Shown in pieces: positions 1-6,787 of a DNA stretch of 21,100 bases. The notes beneath the pieces are model-generated. The model saw only the letters and a list, made by a program, of their open reading frames with translations, did not search any database and was not told the DNA's origin. Source of the DNA: JBBDXA01 sp040902585 (GTDB taxonomy: Bacteria; Planctomycetota; Phycisphaerae; Phycisphaerales; Phycisphaeraceae); NCBI GenBank assembly GCA_040902585.1, contig JBBDXA010000164.1:1-21100 (forward strand). Reading direction: 5' to 3'. How positions within the stretch are numbered: position 1 is the first letter of the stretch; each line of letters begins with the position of its first letter. Position numbers and translations under genes: made by a program.

Positions 1-1310
1 AAGGAACGGTTGCTGGTGCGCGGGCCCAGCGCGATGAGGCCGGCCATGCCGGGAGGGTTGAGCGCGACGAGCAGAAGAATCTCAGTCTGCCGCAGTGTGT
101 CATCGATACCACCTGCCGGCGCATCCTGCCGGGTACAGGCGTTGATGTGTTGGTTGGCCATGGCGTCGAGCAGGGGCCGGGCGTTGGATTTCAAATGCTG
201 GAGATGCGATGGAGCATTGCCGGACTCTTCGTGACCCGCGTCGAGCAGGGTGATCGAGGTAAATCGCACATCGAATACATCCTTCAACGTGGCTTCGAAC
301 CACGCGATGATTTCGCCCGGCGGCCTCCCCGCGAGTGAAGACATATCCAGAGCCGCCTGCCGCACGCGACGACGAAGGCGCTCGAAGCGTTCGCCCATGA
401 AGTAGCGCAAGGCCTCGCCGGTGCGCTGGCGCAAGGGGCGATAGGCGAGGATGAGTCCGATCAGGAGTGTCGCCTCGACGAAGGCGAAGTCGAAGCGGAA
501 GCGCTGGTCCCAGGCGGCGTGAAAGTTGCGGAAGACAAAGCGATGAGCCACCACGGCTCCCAGAAGGATGATGCCGTAGACAATGGTGCGTTCCAGCGCA
601 AGCTGCATGAAGCTGTAACGCAGGATGTAGTAAGCAAAGAGCAGCACGATCGCCAGCGGCGAGATGGCCAGCGCGAGTTGAAGGTACGCGTGCAGATGCG
701 GCCACGCAGGCATCGCGATAAGAATGATGAGCGCATGCATCGCTGCCAGCAGGATCAGGATCACCGCGAGGATCGCCAGGAAGCTTTGGGCGCCGTACAC
801 GGTCGCGCTGCGGCGGAGCTTGAAGAAGCCGACGGCGCAGGCAAGGTTCACCGCTACCAGCCAGGCTGTATAAGGAATCACCAGCGGTGCGACGAGCTGC
901 ATGAATTGCCCGCGCGGGTCGCCCATCAGCAGGATGCCCACGGGCAGGATGCCGGCCAGCGGAAGATAGCACCACAGGTATCGCCACTCGCGCGGCGAGG
1001 CAACGGCGAAGCCCGTGCTTCGTAGTCGCAGCAGCGAGTGCAGCATCGCGCTGGGCAGCAGCAGCAGGCCGGTGGCGATGACCACCATCGTGGCCCAGTG
1101 CAGGAAGGTCGCGGTGTCACCGGGCGTGTCCTGAAGCAGGGTGTGAACGAAGGTGCCGGTGTGATAGAGCCAGGCTCCGAGCAGGAGCACGACGATGGGC
1201 ATGATGACGCGCCGCCAGTTGCGGCGTTCGAAGACGACGAGCACCAGGGCCGTGTCGATGACCGCGGCTGCGCCGAAGCAGAGGAGTTGCACGTCGTAGA
1301 AGGGCAGCAT
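1..1310 (-). CDS. Membrane sensor protein, probable histidine kinase N-terminal part (partial)
   Basis: The reading frame starts at an ATG at 1310 and is open to the window edge, giving 436 residues of an incomplete protein. An in-frame stop at 1353-1355 limits any extension. Residues 1-290 hold about eight or nine hydrophobic segments (roughly 6-26, 35-58, 72-92, 112-130, 137-162, 172-200, 210-230, 242-258 and 275-290). A basic amphipathic stretch with RFERLRRRVRQA follows near 308-319. Residues 325-436 look like a GAF domain, ending in LGPRTSNRS, which resembles the GAF end seen in PrsK-type membrane histidine kinases. This is the arrangement of a membrane sensor joined to a cytoplasmic GAF and, by inference, a kinase core beyond the window. 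No HisKA or HATPase residues are visible, so a cyclase or phosphatase output is also possible. The smaller frames overlapping it are arginine-rich shadows. Confidence 0.7.
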   Translation of the reverse strand, partial: MLPFYDVQLLCFGAAAVIDTALVLVVFERRNWRRVIMPIVVLLLGAWLYHTGTFVHTLLQDTPGDTATFLHWATMVVIATGLLLLPSAMLHSLLRLRSTGFAVASPREWRYLWCYLPLAGILPVGILLMGDPRGQFMQLVAPLVIPYTAWLVAVNLACAVGFFKLRRSATVYGAQSFLAILAVILILLAAMHALIILIAMPAWPHLHAYLQLALAISPLAIVLLFAYYILRYSFMQLALERTIVYGIILLGAVVAHRFVFRNFHAAWDQRFRFDFAFVEATLLIGLILAYRPLRQRTGEALRYFMGERFERLRRRVRQAALDMSSLAGRPPGEIIAWFEATLKDVFDVRFTSITLLDAGHEESGNAPSHLQHLKSNARPLLDAMANQHINACTRQDAPAGGIDDTLRQTEILLLVALNPPGMAGLIALGPRTSNRS

Positions 1311-1599
1311 GATGAAGCGAAGGGATTGTAGTCGGGGAAGGCGGCAACGCTTCTAGTGAAAGTGAGCGATGCGGTCTGAGTGCAGGGCAATCCAATCCCG
1401 CGGCAACCGTCATGCACCCCAGGCCAGCACCAGCCGCACCCGTCGATGAGGTCCATGCCGGGCCTTCCTTGCAGGAGTTGTCGAAATCGATCAAGAGTTG
1501 AACATGAAACAAGAGGGCTTATCGAGCATGATCTTGTGATAGAGTGCTGTATCAGACGCAGGCTGCGTTAGCTTGCGAGGTTGCAATCTAAACAGAGTT
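1311..1599. other. Intergenic region, divergent promoters expected
   Basis: No convincing gene is seen. On the minus strand a TACAAT hexamer (1325-1330) lies 14 nt before the ATG of the sensor gene and could be its -10 box, with no good -35. The plus side leads into the first orphan gene at 1600. A degenerate inverted repeat with AAC/GTT ends can be drawn around 1405-1480, but it is too weak to call. Confidence 0.4.
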
Positions 1600-2001
1600 A
1601 TGCGTCACCACACACCGGCCAAATCTCAAGCAGTTGCTTCACGTCATCTGACCCTCATGGCTGGCGTGACATTCGACGATGAGAACGATCACAATCCGTT
1701 GATCGAGATCGACTGCGAGCGGTGTCTCGGCACGGGGCAACTCAAGGATTGGAAGTACGACTCCCCCCAGCATTTTCGTGATGTGGGGCCGTGCCCGACA
1801 TGTTCAGCGACCGGCAAGTTGAAGATACGGTACTTCGACAATGACGCGGACCCGATCGTTGCGCCGGTATCGCCGAGCGGATGGGTGAAGTGCCCAAGGT
1901 GCGGCTGGAGGTTCTCGATCAGGGACCAGCATGTATGGACGGGGCGTCGGCACTCTCGATGCGGGCAGAGGCTTGACTTGGTCCCCACAAGAGAGGCCTA
2001 A
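1600..2001 (+). CDS. Small protein with DnaJ-like zinc-knuckle motifs
   Basis: About 133 residues from the ATG at 1600. An in-frame ATG at 1657 is an equally plausible start, and the recognisable part begins only after it. Three cysteine pairs are visible: CERCLGTG and CPTCSATG, which match the CxxCxGxG-type repeats of the DnaJ central domain, then CPRCGW followed by a further HSRCG. This suggests a zinc-binding protein. The J domain and the rest of DnaJ are absent, so it is not a chaperone homologue as such; function unknown. The TAA stop lies inside an attC-like half site, and the next small gene follows 32 nt later, as expected if both are gene cassettes. No Shine-Dalgarno sequence is seen. 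Confidence 0.65.
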   Translation: MRHHTPAKSQAVASRHLTLMAGVTFDDENDHNPLIEIDCERCLGTGQLKDWKYDSPQHFRDVGPCPTCSATGKLKIRYFDNDADPIVAPVSPSGWVKCPRCGWRFSIRDQHVWTGRRHSRCGQRLDLVPTREA

Positions 2002-2030
2002 CCACCGGCTGCAGTTGACCGGCGACGCCC
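1995..2030 (+). repeat. attC-like half site A
   Basis: The sequence begins GGCCTAAC, containing a match to the integron core RYYYAAC, and continues CACCGGCTGCAGTTGACCGG. It aligns closely with the left arm of the site at 2404-2494 (both AACCA.CC..GCTGCA.T.GACCGG). The stop codon of the preceding gene is the TAA of the core. The complementary right arm expected of a complete attC is not found before the next gene, which starts at 2034, so this looks like a truncated or decayed site. Confidence 0.4.
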
Positions 2031-2033
2031 GCG

Positions 2034-2408
2034 ATGGAGAATAGTGTTGTCGGTTGGAATCTCGTTTCCGCGGATGGCCGGCAACTGAGCCGATTTACGT
2101 TGTCTGCCGAGGTGAGCGTGCCGAACGAACCTCTATTCGTGGTCCAAGACTGCTTCGTGATCACAGGTCGCGGTACGGTGGTCACAGCACAAGTAAGCCC
2201 CGAGGTTGAGCGCCGCCTGATCAAAGGCATGACGATTGCTCTTCGTCATGAGTCGGGTTTCGAGCAGGAATGCGAAGTTCGAGGTGTGGAACGATTCATG
2301 GATGCCATGGCTCCTAACTCTCCCGTTGGTATCCTGGTGTCATTGCAGGCCGTGGAGATTCCGGAAGGATCGAAGGCCTTCGAGGTCGGCCAACCGACGG
2401 CAGGATAA
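2034..2408 (+). CDS. EF-Tu domain 2-like small protein
   Basis: 124 residues. The stretch VVQDCFVITGRGTVVTAQV at about 36-54, followed by a GVERF motif and a GILVSL strand, is the pattern of the beta-barrel second domain of translational GTPases (EF-Tu: VFxIxGRGTVVTG, then VTGVE.F). The GTPase domain and the third domain are missing, so this is a free-standing barrel with unknown partner. It starts directly after attC-like half site A and its TAA stop is the first part of the complete attC-like hairpin at 2404-2494. That is the layout of an integron cassette, although no integrase lies in the window. No Shine-Dalgarno sequence is visible. Confidence 0.65.
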   Translation: MENSVVGWNLVSADGRQLSRFTLSAEVSVPNEPLFVVQDCFVITGRGTVVTAQVSPEVERRLIKGMTIALRHESGFEQECEVRGVERFMDAMAPNSPVGILVSLQAVEIPEGSKAFEVGQPTAG

Positions 2409-2494
2409 CCAACCGCTGCACTGGACCGGGGCCAAGACGGTCCTTGTGATTCGAACGCTGGTCGCCGGCCCCGTTCAGTGAATGTTGGTCCGTT
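2404..2494 (+). repeat. attC-like hairpin B
   Basis: The left arm (AACCAACC, then CTGCACTGGACCGGGGCC) and the right arm (GGCCCCGTTCAGTG, then GTTGG and CCGTT) are complementary with interruptions. 2428-2433 pairs with 2467-2472. 2419-2427 pairs with 2473-2480 with one bulged C at 2426. 2409-2413 pairs with 2484-2488. The outer AAC at 2407-2409 can alternatively pair with GTT at 2492-2494. Two stems separated by an unpaired spacer plus an extrahelical base is attC architecture. The core boxes do not fully match RYYYAAC/GTTRRRY, so the call is tentative. Confidence 0.45.
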
Positions 2495-2521
2495 CACCGC
2501 CCTCGCTTGGCACCAGCGCGT

Positions 2522-2527
2522 TATAAT
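2522..2527 (+). promoter_or_regulatory. -10 box TATAAT
   Basis: A perfect TATAAT lies 33 nt before the ATG at 2561. TTGGCA at 2507-2512 is too close (9 nt) to act as its -35. It lies just outside the attC-like element and probably drives the secreted protein gene. Confidence 0.5.
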
Positions 2528-2560
2528 CTCATGCCATTCCCTCTGACCGGAGTCGACACC

Positions 2561-4024
2561 ATGCTGCGATTATCAATCGTGCTGACCATCGTGCTTTTGG
2601 TAACGCCGGGGGCATCAGGTGACGATGCGGCGAAGGTGTTCGAGACGCTCTATGGCTCGAAGATCAGGCAGGTGTCCGCAACCGGTGATCGCGCTGATGA
2701 TGTGGCGCTGGCGATGGAACTGCTCGAAGTTGCAGGTAAGAGCGGCAGCACGCCGGGCCTTCAGGCGCTGATGTGTGACACAGCTTATGACCTGGGTATC
2801 AAGCACCCTGACGGGTACACCGCCGCGATCGCGGCCATGCAACTGGTCGCCGAATCGCATGAGACCAAGCGTTCTGAGGCCCGCGAGAAGATGATCGATA
2901 TCCTCTCGCGAAAGTCGCGCATCGGTAAACCGGAGGAGCGCGATGCGGCAAGCGATGTCATGATCAATCTGCTGGCCACGATCGGGGATGAGCTTATGGA
3001 GAAGAAGGAGTACCTCGAGGCTGCGCGCGAATACCGGCGAGCGCTGATCCTTGGCCAGCAGCGCAAGACTGACTCACTGGATGCGATCAAAGAAAAGTTT
3101 GACCGGGCGAACGCGCGCGATCGTACTGAAAAAAAGCTGGCACTGCTGACGGAGAAGTTACAGGGCGACGCCAACGATTCGGCGACGGCTGAAGAGATCG
3201 TCAAGTTGCAACTAATGGAGTTTGACGATCCGACGGCTGCCTCGCAGTACCTCGATCGTGTCAAGGATGAAAACCTGAAGATCCATGCGCAGCTTGCCGC
3301 CAAATCGCTTGCGGAGCTGGACGGCGACGCGAGCATGAAACTGGGCGAATGGTATTTCAGTTTGGGGCGTCCTCCCACCACGACCGAGGTGCAACATCGC
3401 ATGTGGCGGAGGGCGAACGGATGTTTTCAGCACTTTCTCTCCCTGCCGACTGGCGAAGAATTGAAACGCACGCAGGCGGACATTCGTGTGGCGGAGATCA
3501 AGAAGACATTTGGTGATATCACTTCCGGCGACACACGGCCATCACAGGCGACGCAGCCGACGCCAGCGGTGCCACCGAAGACAACCGCGCGCGCTTTCTC
3601 CTCATTCGCTTCGATCAAAGTCGATGCGACCTGGGCTCCGGTGAAGGTGGTGTCCAAGGACACGCCGTCAGGCGAAAAGTGGGTGCCGGCATGGTTTGAT
3701 GTGCCCAAGGGAATGGAAGAATTGCAGTTTACCAAGCCCAAGGCTTATCAGGGCTCGCTCGCGTTCACCATTGAGAAGGCGGGCAAAGTTCTGCTTGCTG
3801 TGCCGCAACAGGACTGGGGCAACCGCAGCCTATCGGGCGGCCCGTGGAAGGACGAGGTGCAGTCGCGCGAGCAACTCAAGTCGATGGGCTGGAACGAAGT
3901 GCAGTCGCTAAACGGAGATCGATACCTGCTGCTGCAACGCGACTGCAAGGCAGGGGAAACGTTTACGATTCGCACAAAGAAGTATGACATGCCGATTTTG
4001 TTCATTCCGCGGGGAGGTGGATAG
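2561..4024 (+). CDS. Secreted helical-repeat protein of unknown function
   Basis: 487 residues from the ATG at 2561; the frame is open upstream, but the signal peptide begins here. Residues 1-19 form a signal peptide (MLRLSIVLTIVLLVTPGASG, cleavage likely before DDAAK). Residues about 25-330 are charged and helical with TPR-like spacing, for example EAAREYRRALILGQQRK and KLGEWYFSLGRPP. A Thr/Pro/Ala-rich linker (about 340-360) then leads to a C-terminal beta-rich part with several Trp and Gly residues (WVPAWFDVPKG, GNRSLSGGPW). The protein is probably exported to the periplasm or outer face and acts as a scaffold; no catalytic motif is recognised. It stands alone between the cassette-like genes and metF, with which it converges. 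Its family is not identified. Confidence 0.75.
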   Translation: MLRLSIVLTIVLLVTPGASGDDAAKVFETLYGSKIRQVSATGDRADDVALAMELLEVAGKSGSTPGLQALMCDTAYDLGIKHPDGYTAAIAAMQLVAESHETKRSEAREKMIDILSRKSRIGKPEERDAASDVMINLLATIGDELMEKKEYLEAAREYRRALILGQQRKTDSLDAIKEKFDRANARDRTEKKLALLTEKLQGDANDSATAEEIVKLQLMEFDDPTAASQYLDRVKDENLKIHAQLAAKSLAELDGDASMKLGEWYFSLGRPPTTTEVQHRMWRRANGCFQHFLSLPTGEELKRTQADIRVAEIKKTFGDITSGDTRPSQATQPTPAVPPKTTARAFSSFASIKVDATWAPVKVVSKDTPSGEKWVPAWFDVPKGMEELQFTKPKAYQGSLAFTIEKAGKVLLAVPQQDWGNRSLSGGPWKDEVQSREQLKSMGWNEVQSLNGDRYLLLQRDCKAGETFTIRTKKYDMPILFIPRGGG

Positions 4025-4136
4025 AGGAATGAGAAACGTCAACATGAAAATTTTGAATCGAACTGATCGGGCACGCCCTGGGCAGGGGCGGGAGTGAGGG
4101 GCGGGGTCGTAATCGTCGCGTGGGTACACGGCGCTG

Positions 4137-4243
4137 CTGCCCCTTCGGGGCAGGGATAAACAGGCGCGACTTTCCACGGGTTACGCGACGCTCCCAGCAG
4201 CGTCGCTTCTCCCGTGGCTACAGACTGTCACCCCGCCGGGGTG
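4137..4243. repeat. REP-like cluster of three hairpins
   Basis: Hairpin 1 pairs CTGCCCC (4137-4143) with GGGGCAG (4147-4153). Hairpin 2 pairs CCACGGG (4174-4180) with CCCGTGG (4211-4217), and inside it GCGACGCT (4185-4192) with AGCGTCGC (4199-4206). Hairpin 3 pairs CACCCC (4229-4234) with GGGGTG (4238-4243). The CCGTGGCTACAGACTGTC segment joining the last two looks like a dispersed REP-type element of environmental planctomycete genomes. That resemblance is from memory, not a search. Confidence 0.6.
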
Positions 4244-4254
4244 AAATCTTCATT

Positions 4255-4300
4255 ACATCCTGAACGATGACACTGTCACATCCTGAACGATGACCTTGTC
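4255..4300. repeat. 23-bp tandem repeat, two units
   Basis: ACATCCTGAACGATGACACT plus GTC (4255-4277) is repeated at 4278-4300 with two substitutions. It lies 18 nt beyond the end of metF. Confidence 0.75.
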
Positions 4301-4318
4301 ACGCTCCGAGTGAAAACA

Positions 4319-5263
4319 TCACCTCAGCGCCACGCTGTCGCGCAGCCCCAAGCTCTGGTAAATCTGCTTCGTCGCATCGCTCTTGTTGAGCGTGTAGAAG
4401 TGGATGCCGCGCACGTGATGATCGATCAGATCGAGGCACTGTTTGGCGGCCCAGTGAATGCCCACGCGCTGCACGGCTTCTTCATCGCCCGACGCATCCG
4501 CCCGCTGGATCGCCTTGAGCAGGGGCGCGGGGAAGCGGGCGCCGGCTGCGAGGTCCGCCATGCGCTGCATGCTCTTGGCGCTGGCGACCGGCATGATGCC
4601 GGCGATGATCGGCACCTTGATGCCCGCCAGTTCGCAGCGTTCGCAGAAGTCGTAGAAATCGCGGTTGTCAAAAAAAAGCTGGGTGCAGATGTAGTCCGCG
4701 CCGGCATCGACCTTGGCCTTCAAGTGATCCATCTCGACGAGCCGATTCGGCGTGGCCGGGTGACCTTCGGGAAAGCCCGCGACACCGATGCCGAAGCCCC
4801 GGCCGGCGGAACTGGCGAACGTCGCCTCGCTCGATTTCGCATGCTGTTCATTGAAGGCGCGGATGAAGCGGACGAGGTCAGCCGCGTGGCGGAAGGCGTC
4901 TTTGCTGCGGTCCCATGCGGCCATATCGCGAGGCGGATCGCCGCCCAGGGCGAGGATGTTGCTCACATTCGCCTTGGCGTAGCGCTCGAGAATCTGCCTG
5001 ATCTCCGCCTCCTGATGACAGACGCAGGTCAGGTGCGGGATCGGGTCCAGGCTGGTGGTCTCTTTGATGCGCACGACCAGGTCGTGTGTCATTTCGCGCG
5101 TCGAACCGCCCGCGCCGTAGGTGACGCTGACAAACGCCGGCTTGAGCGGCTCGAGCTGGGCGATGTTCTCAAAGAGCGTCTCCGCGCCGGCAGGGGTCTT
5201 GGGCGGAAAGAACTCGAAGGAGCAGGTGGTCTGATGTTGTCCGAGAATGTCCTGAATGTGCAT
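4319..5263 (-). CDS. metF: 5,10-methylenetetrahydrofolate reductase
   Basis: 314 residues from the ATG at 5263. Upstream codons in the same frame are low-complexity sequence encoded by the 126-bp repeat, so they are not used. The enzyme reduces 5,10-methylene-THF to 5-methyl-THF with FAD and NADH, supplying methyl groups for methionine synthesis in the cytoplasm. Family signatures are clear: FEFFPPKT near the start with the catalytic Glu, SVTYGAGGSTRE, then NILALGGDPP, the FDNRDFYDFCERC segment and PIIAGIMPV. Length is slightly above the E. coli enzyme (about 296). It is a single gene with no methionine neighbours and no S-box or cobalamin riboswitch in its upstream region. A TACCCT hexamer 9 nt before the ATG is a weak promoter candidate. 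Confidence 0.95.
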   Translation of the reverse strand: MHIQDILGQHQTTCSFEFFPPKTPAGAETLFENIAQLEPLKPAFVSVTYGAGGSTREMTHDLVVRIKETTSLDPIPHLTCVCHQEAEIRQILERYAKANVSNILALGGDPPRDMAAWDRSKDAFRHAADLVRFIRAFNEQHAKSSEATFASSAGRGFGIGVAGFPEGHPATPNRLVEMDHLKAKVDAGADYICTQLFFDNRDFYDFCERCELAGIKVPIIAGIMPVASAKSMQRMADLAAGARFPAPLLKAIQRADASGDEEAVQRVGIHWAAKQCLDLIDHHVRGIHFYTLNKSDATKQIYQSLGLRDSVALR

Positions 5264-5323
5264 GGCTGATAGAGGGTATCGGCAAAGGGCGGGCGAGACT
5301 AGCGGGAATGGGTGACGGGTGGC

Positions 5324-5449
5324 GCGGTTAGCGGCGCGGCCGAGTCCGCGAGGCCCGCCTGTGGGCGCGGCGGGGTGTGCGGTGATCGTGCCACCCCGCG
5401 GCGGCACGGGTGGGCCTCGCGGACTCGGCCCGACCGCTAAACGGGGGTG
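5324..5449. repeat. 126-bp palindromic repeat, copy 1
   Basis: It starts GCGGTTAGCGGCGCGGCCGA and ends ACCGCTAAACGGGGGTG. The two ends are inverted copies of about 31 bp with four mismatches, so the strand can fold into one long hairpin. The second copy at 6601-6726 has the same length and orientation, with about ten differences by hand alignment. This copy stops 6 bp beyond the stop codon of the 5456-6010 gene. Confidence 0.8.
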
Positions 5450-5455
5450 AAGAAA

Positions 5456-6010
5456 TTACGTCGCGGCCTTCCATCGCATGGCTGCGCAAGACGGACACTT
5501 CGCGTCGTAACACGTGCGCAGGTCGGCGCGGCAGGCGGGGCAGTAGCCGCGGGCGGCGAGAAGCAGGCGACGGTGTTCCTGCCGATGTCGAATGAACCAG
5601 CGTACGGGAAGGATGGACAGCAACATGGCGAAGAACCAGAGTGGAACGGTTAAGACCCAGATCGCGTTTGGGGGGTGCGCTTCACCCCATTCGGTACGTG
5701 CCAAAGAGAATCCCAGCAGGTTCCATGCAGGATTCAGTTCGCTGATGGAAGCAAGAAGCCACCGGGAGTCTGCACCGGTTGAATAGCCCCATTCGGCCGG
5801 CGTCTGGCCAACCGCGACTCCGGAATAGTCTCGCTCCACGATCATGCTTCCCGACAGGACCGTCACGCTCCATGATTGTCTGTAGCTCCCACCATTGACA
5901 GTGCGGGAAAGGGTGTCGTGGGCCAGGAAGCTGTGAGCCCACGTGAAGCACATGGCAATCAGCAGCACGAAGCTGAGACCTGCGGCGAGATTGGAGAACC
6001 TTCGACGCAT
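5456..6010 (-). CDS. Two-helix membrane protein with C-terminal zinc ribbon, paralogue A
   Basis: 184 residues starting MRRRFSNLAAG. Transmembrane segment 1 is about 8-28 and segment 2 about 117-138; between them lies a soluble loop of about 90 residues with several Trp, which should face the periplasm. After segment 2 comes a basic stretch (RWFIRHRQEHRR) and then CPACRADLR...CPSCAAMRW, a four-cysteine zinc ribbon on the cytoplasmic side. The protein is homologous in layout to the gene just upstream (6017-6556), sharing MRR, AAG.SFVLL, PLWF, LP.RW/LPCIW and the ribbon. Only 6 nt separate the two genes, so they form an operon. CPxCxYDLR ribbons of this type recur in planctomycete small membrane proteins (recalled); function unknown. 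Confidence 0.8.
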   Translation of the reverse strand: MRRRFSNLAAGLSFVLLIAMCFTWAHSFLAHDTLSRTVNGGSYRQSWSVTVLSGSMIVERDYSGVAVGQTPAEWGYSTGADSRWLLASISELNPAWNLLGFSLARTEWGEAHPPNAIWVLTVPLWFFAMLLSILPVRWFIRHRQEHRRLLLAARGYCPACRADLRTCYDAKCPSCAAMRWKAAT

Positions 6011-6016
6011 AAGGAT

Positions 6017-6556
6017 TCAATCCAGCCAGCGAGTGGAACCGCACTCAGGGCAATTTGGAGATTGCGTGGGTCGCAGGTCGTAGGCACATCGCGGGCATCT
6101 GCCTTCGCCGGCGCGCTGGAAGAACTGCCGGCGACGCCGGCTCTTCCACAGCCATATGCATGGAAGCAATGCCAGGATGTAGGCAACGAACCAGAGCGGT
6201 ATGGCAATGAACCAGTAAGGCTCCGGCCTAACCGCAGCGAGCTTGTCGTCAAATCGCTCGTACTCGAATCCCAGCGCGGCCCAGTGGGCATCCGCATTCG
6301 GATTCGGATGCGAACCTGAATCGATCAAGCGCCCTGCAAAATAGGTAACAGTTCCTGTCTCCTCGGGATGCGGAAAGCCGGCCTGGCTGGTGAAAGCGAT
6401 GCGACCTGCAAAGACTGAAATATCCCAGGACCGGGTAGGGGTCGGATGAATGATGACGTTGTCCAGCCTCCAATAGCTGCGCACCCAAATCACGCAGAGG
6501 CTCACCAGCAGCACGAAGCTGACGCCCGCCGCGGTGTGGAAGAGGATGCGCCGCAT
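6017..6556 (-). CDS. Two-helix membrane protein with C-terminal zinc ribbon, paralogue B
   Basis: 179 residues starting MRRILFHTAAG. Helix 1 is about 9-28 and helix 2 about 115-137. The intervening loop (about 85 residues) differs strongly from paralogue A, whereas the helices and the ribbon CPRCAYDLR...CPECGSTRW are conserved. The conserved membrane and zinc parts with a divergent outer loop suggest duplication followed by divergence of the outward-facing part. It is the first gene of the pair. A TACGAT hexamer lies 6 nt before its ATG, and the second copy of the 126-bp palindrome begins 44 bp upstream. No function can be assigned. Confidence 0.8.
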   Translation of the reverse strand: MRRILFHTAAGVSFVLLVSLCVIWVRSYWRLDNVIIHPTPTRSWDISVFAGRIAFTSQAGFPHPEETGTVTYFAGRLIDSGSHPNPNADAHWAALGFEYERFDDKLAAVRPEPYWFIAIPLWFVAYILALLPCIWLWKSRRRRQFFQRAGEGRCPRCAYDLRPTQSPNCPECGSTRWLD

Positions 6557-6562
6557 GGGTGT

Positions 6563-6568
6563 ATCGTA
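6563..6568 (-). promoter_or_regulatory. Candidate -10 box TACGAT, leaderless position
   Basis: TACGAT on the minus strand ends 6 nt before the ATG at 6556. A start of transcription about 7 nt downstream would fall on the ATG. No convincing -35 is seen. Confidence 0.35.
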
Positions 6569-6600
6569 CCTCGCAGCGATGGTGATTCGTGATAATCAGG

Positions 6601-6726
6601 GCGGTTAGCGGCGCGGCCGAGTCGGCGAGGCCCGCTTGCGGACGCGCCGGGGTGAGCGGTGATCGTGACACACTGCGGCGGCACAGGTGGGCCTCGCGGA
6701 CTCGGCCCGACCGCTAAACGGGGGTG
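6601..6726. repeat. 126-bp palindromic repeat, copy 2
   Basis: Same length, orientation and ends as the copy at 5324-5449, with about ten substitutions clustered in the central part. The terminal inverted arms GGCCGAGTC.GCGAGGCCC and GGGCCTCGCGGACTCGGCC are preserved. It lies between the blaR1 terminator and the zinc-ribbon pair. Confidence 0.8.
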
Positions 6727-6738
6727 GGAATCGCGCAT

Positions 6739-6763
6739 TAAAAAGGCCCGCCTGGCGGGCCTT
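6739..6763 (-). terminator. Rho-independent terminator of the blaI-blaR1 operon
   Basis: On the minus strand AAGGCCCGCC and GGCGGGCCTT form a near-perfect stem with a minimal loop, followed directly by TTTTTAA. It begins 25 nt after the blaR1-like stop codon. Confidence 0.85.
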
Positions 6764-6787
6764 GGTGGTGAGGATTGAATCGCGAGG

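Larger units (their letters stand above)
4025..4318. other. Intergenic region between convergent genes, filled with repeats
   Basis: No gene is seen. The space holds three GC-rich hairpins (4137-4153, 4174-4217, 4229-4243) and a 23-bp tandem duplication (4255-4300), listed separately. None of the hairpins is followed by a T-run on either strand, so none is a clear intrinsic terminator for the flanking convergent genes. Confidence 0.55.

Noticed and set aside
1405..1480. A third attC-like site upstream of the orphan genes
   Set aside because: AAC/GTT ends and shared TGCA can be drawn, but the arms pair poorly and do not match the sequence of the other two sites.
4310..5269. Long open frame opposite metF
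   Set aside because: Shadow of a gene with complete MetF motifs on the other strand; its protein matches nothing recognisable.
5264..5323. SAM or cobalamin riboswitch before metF
   Set aside because: The gap to the repeat is only about 60 nt and shows none of the conserved riboswitch elements.
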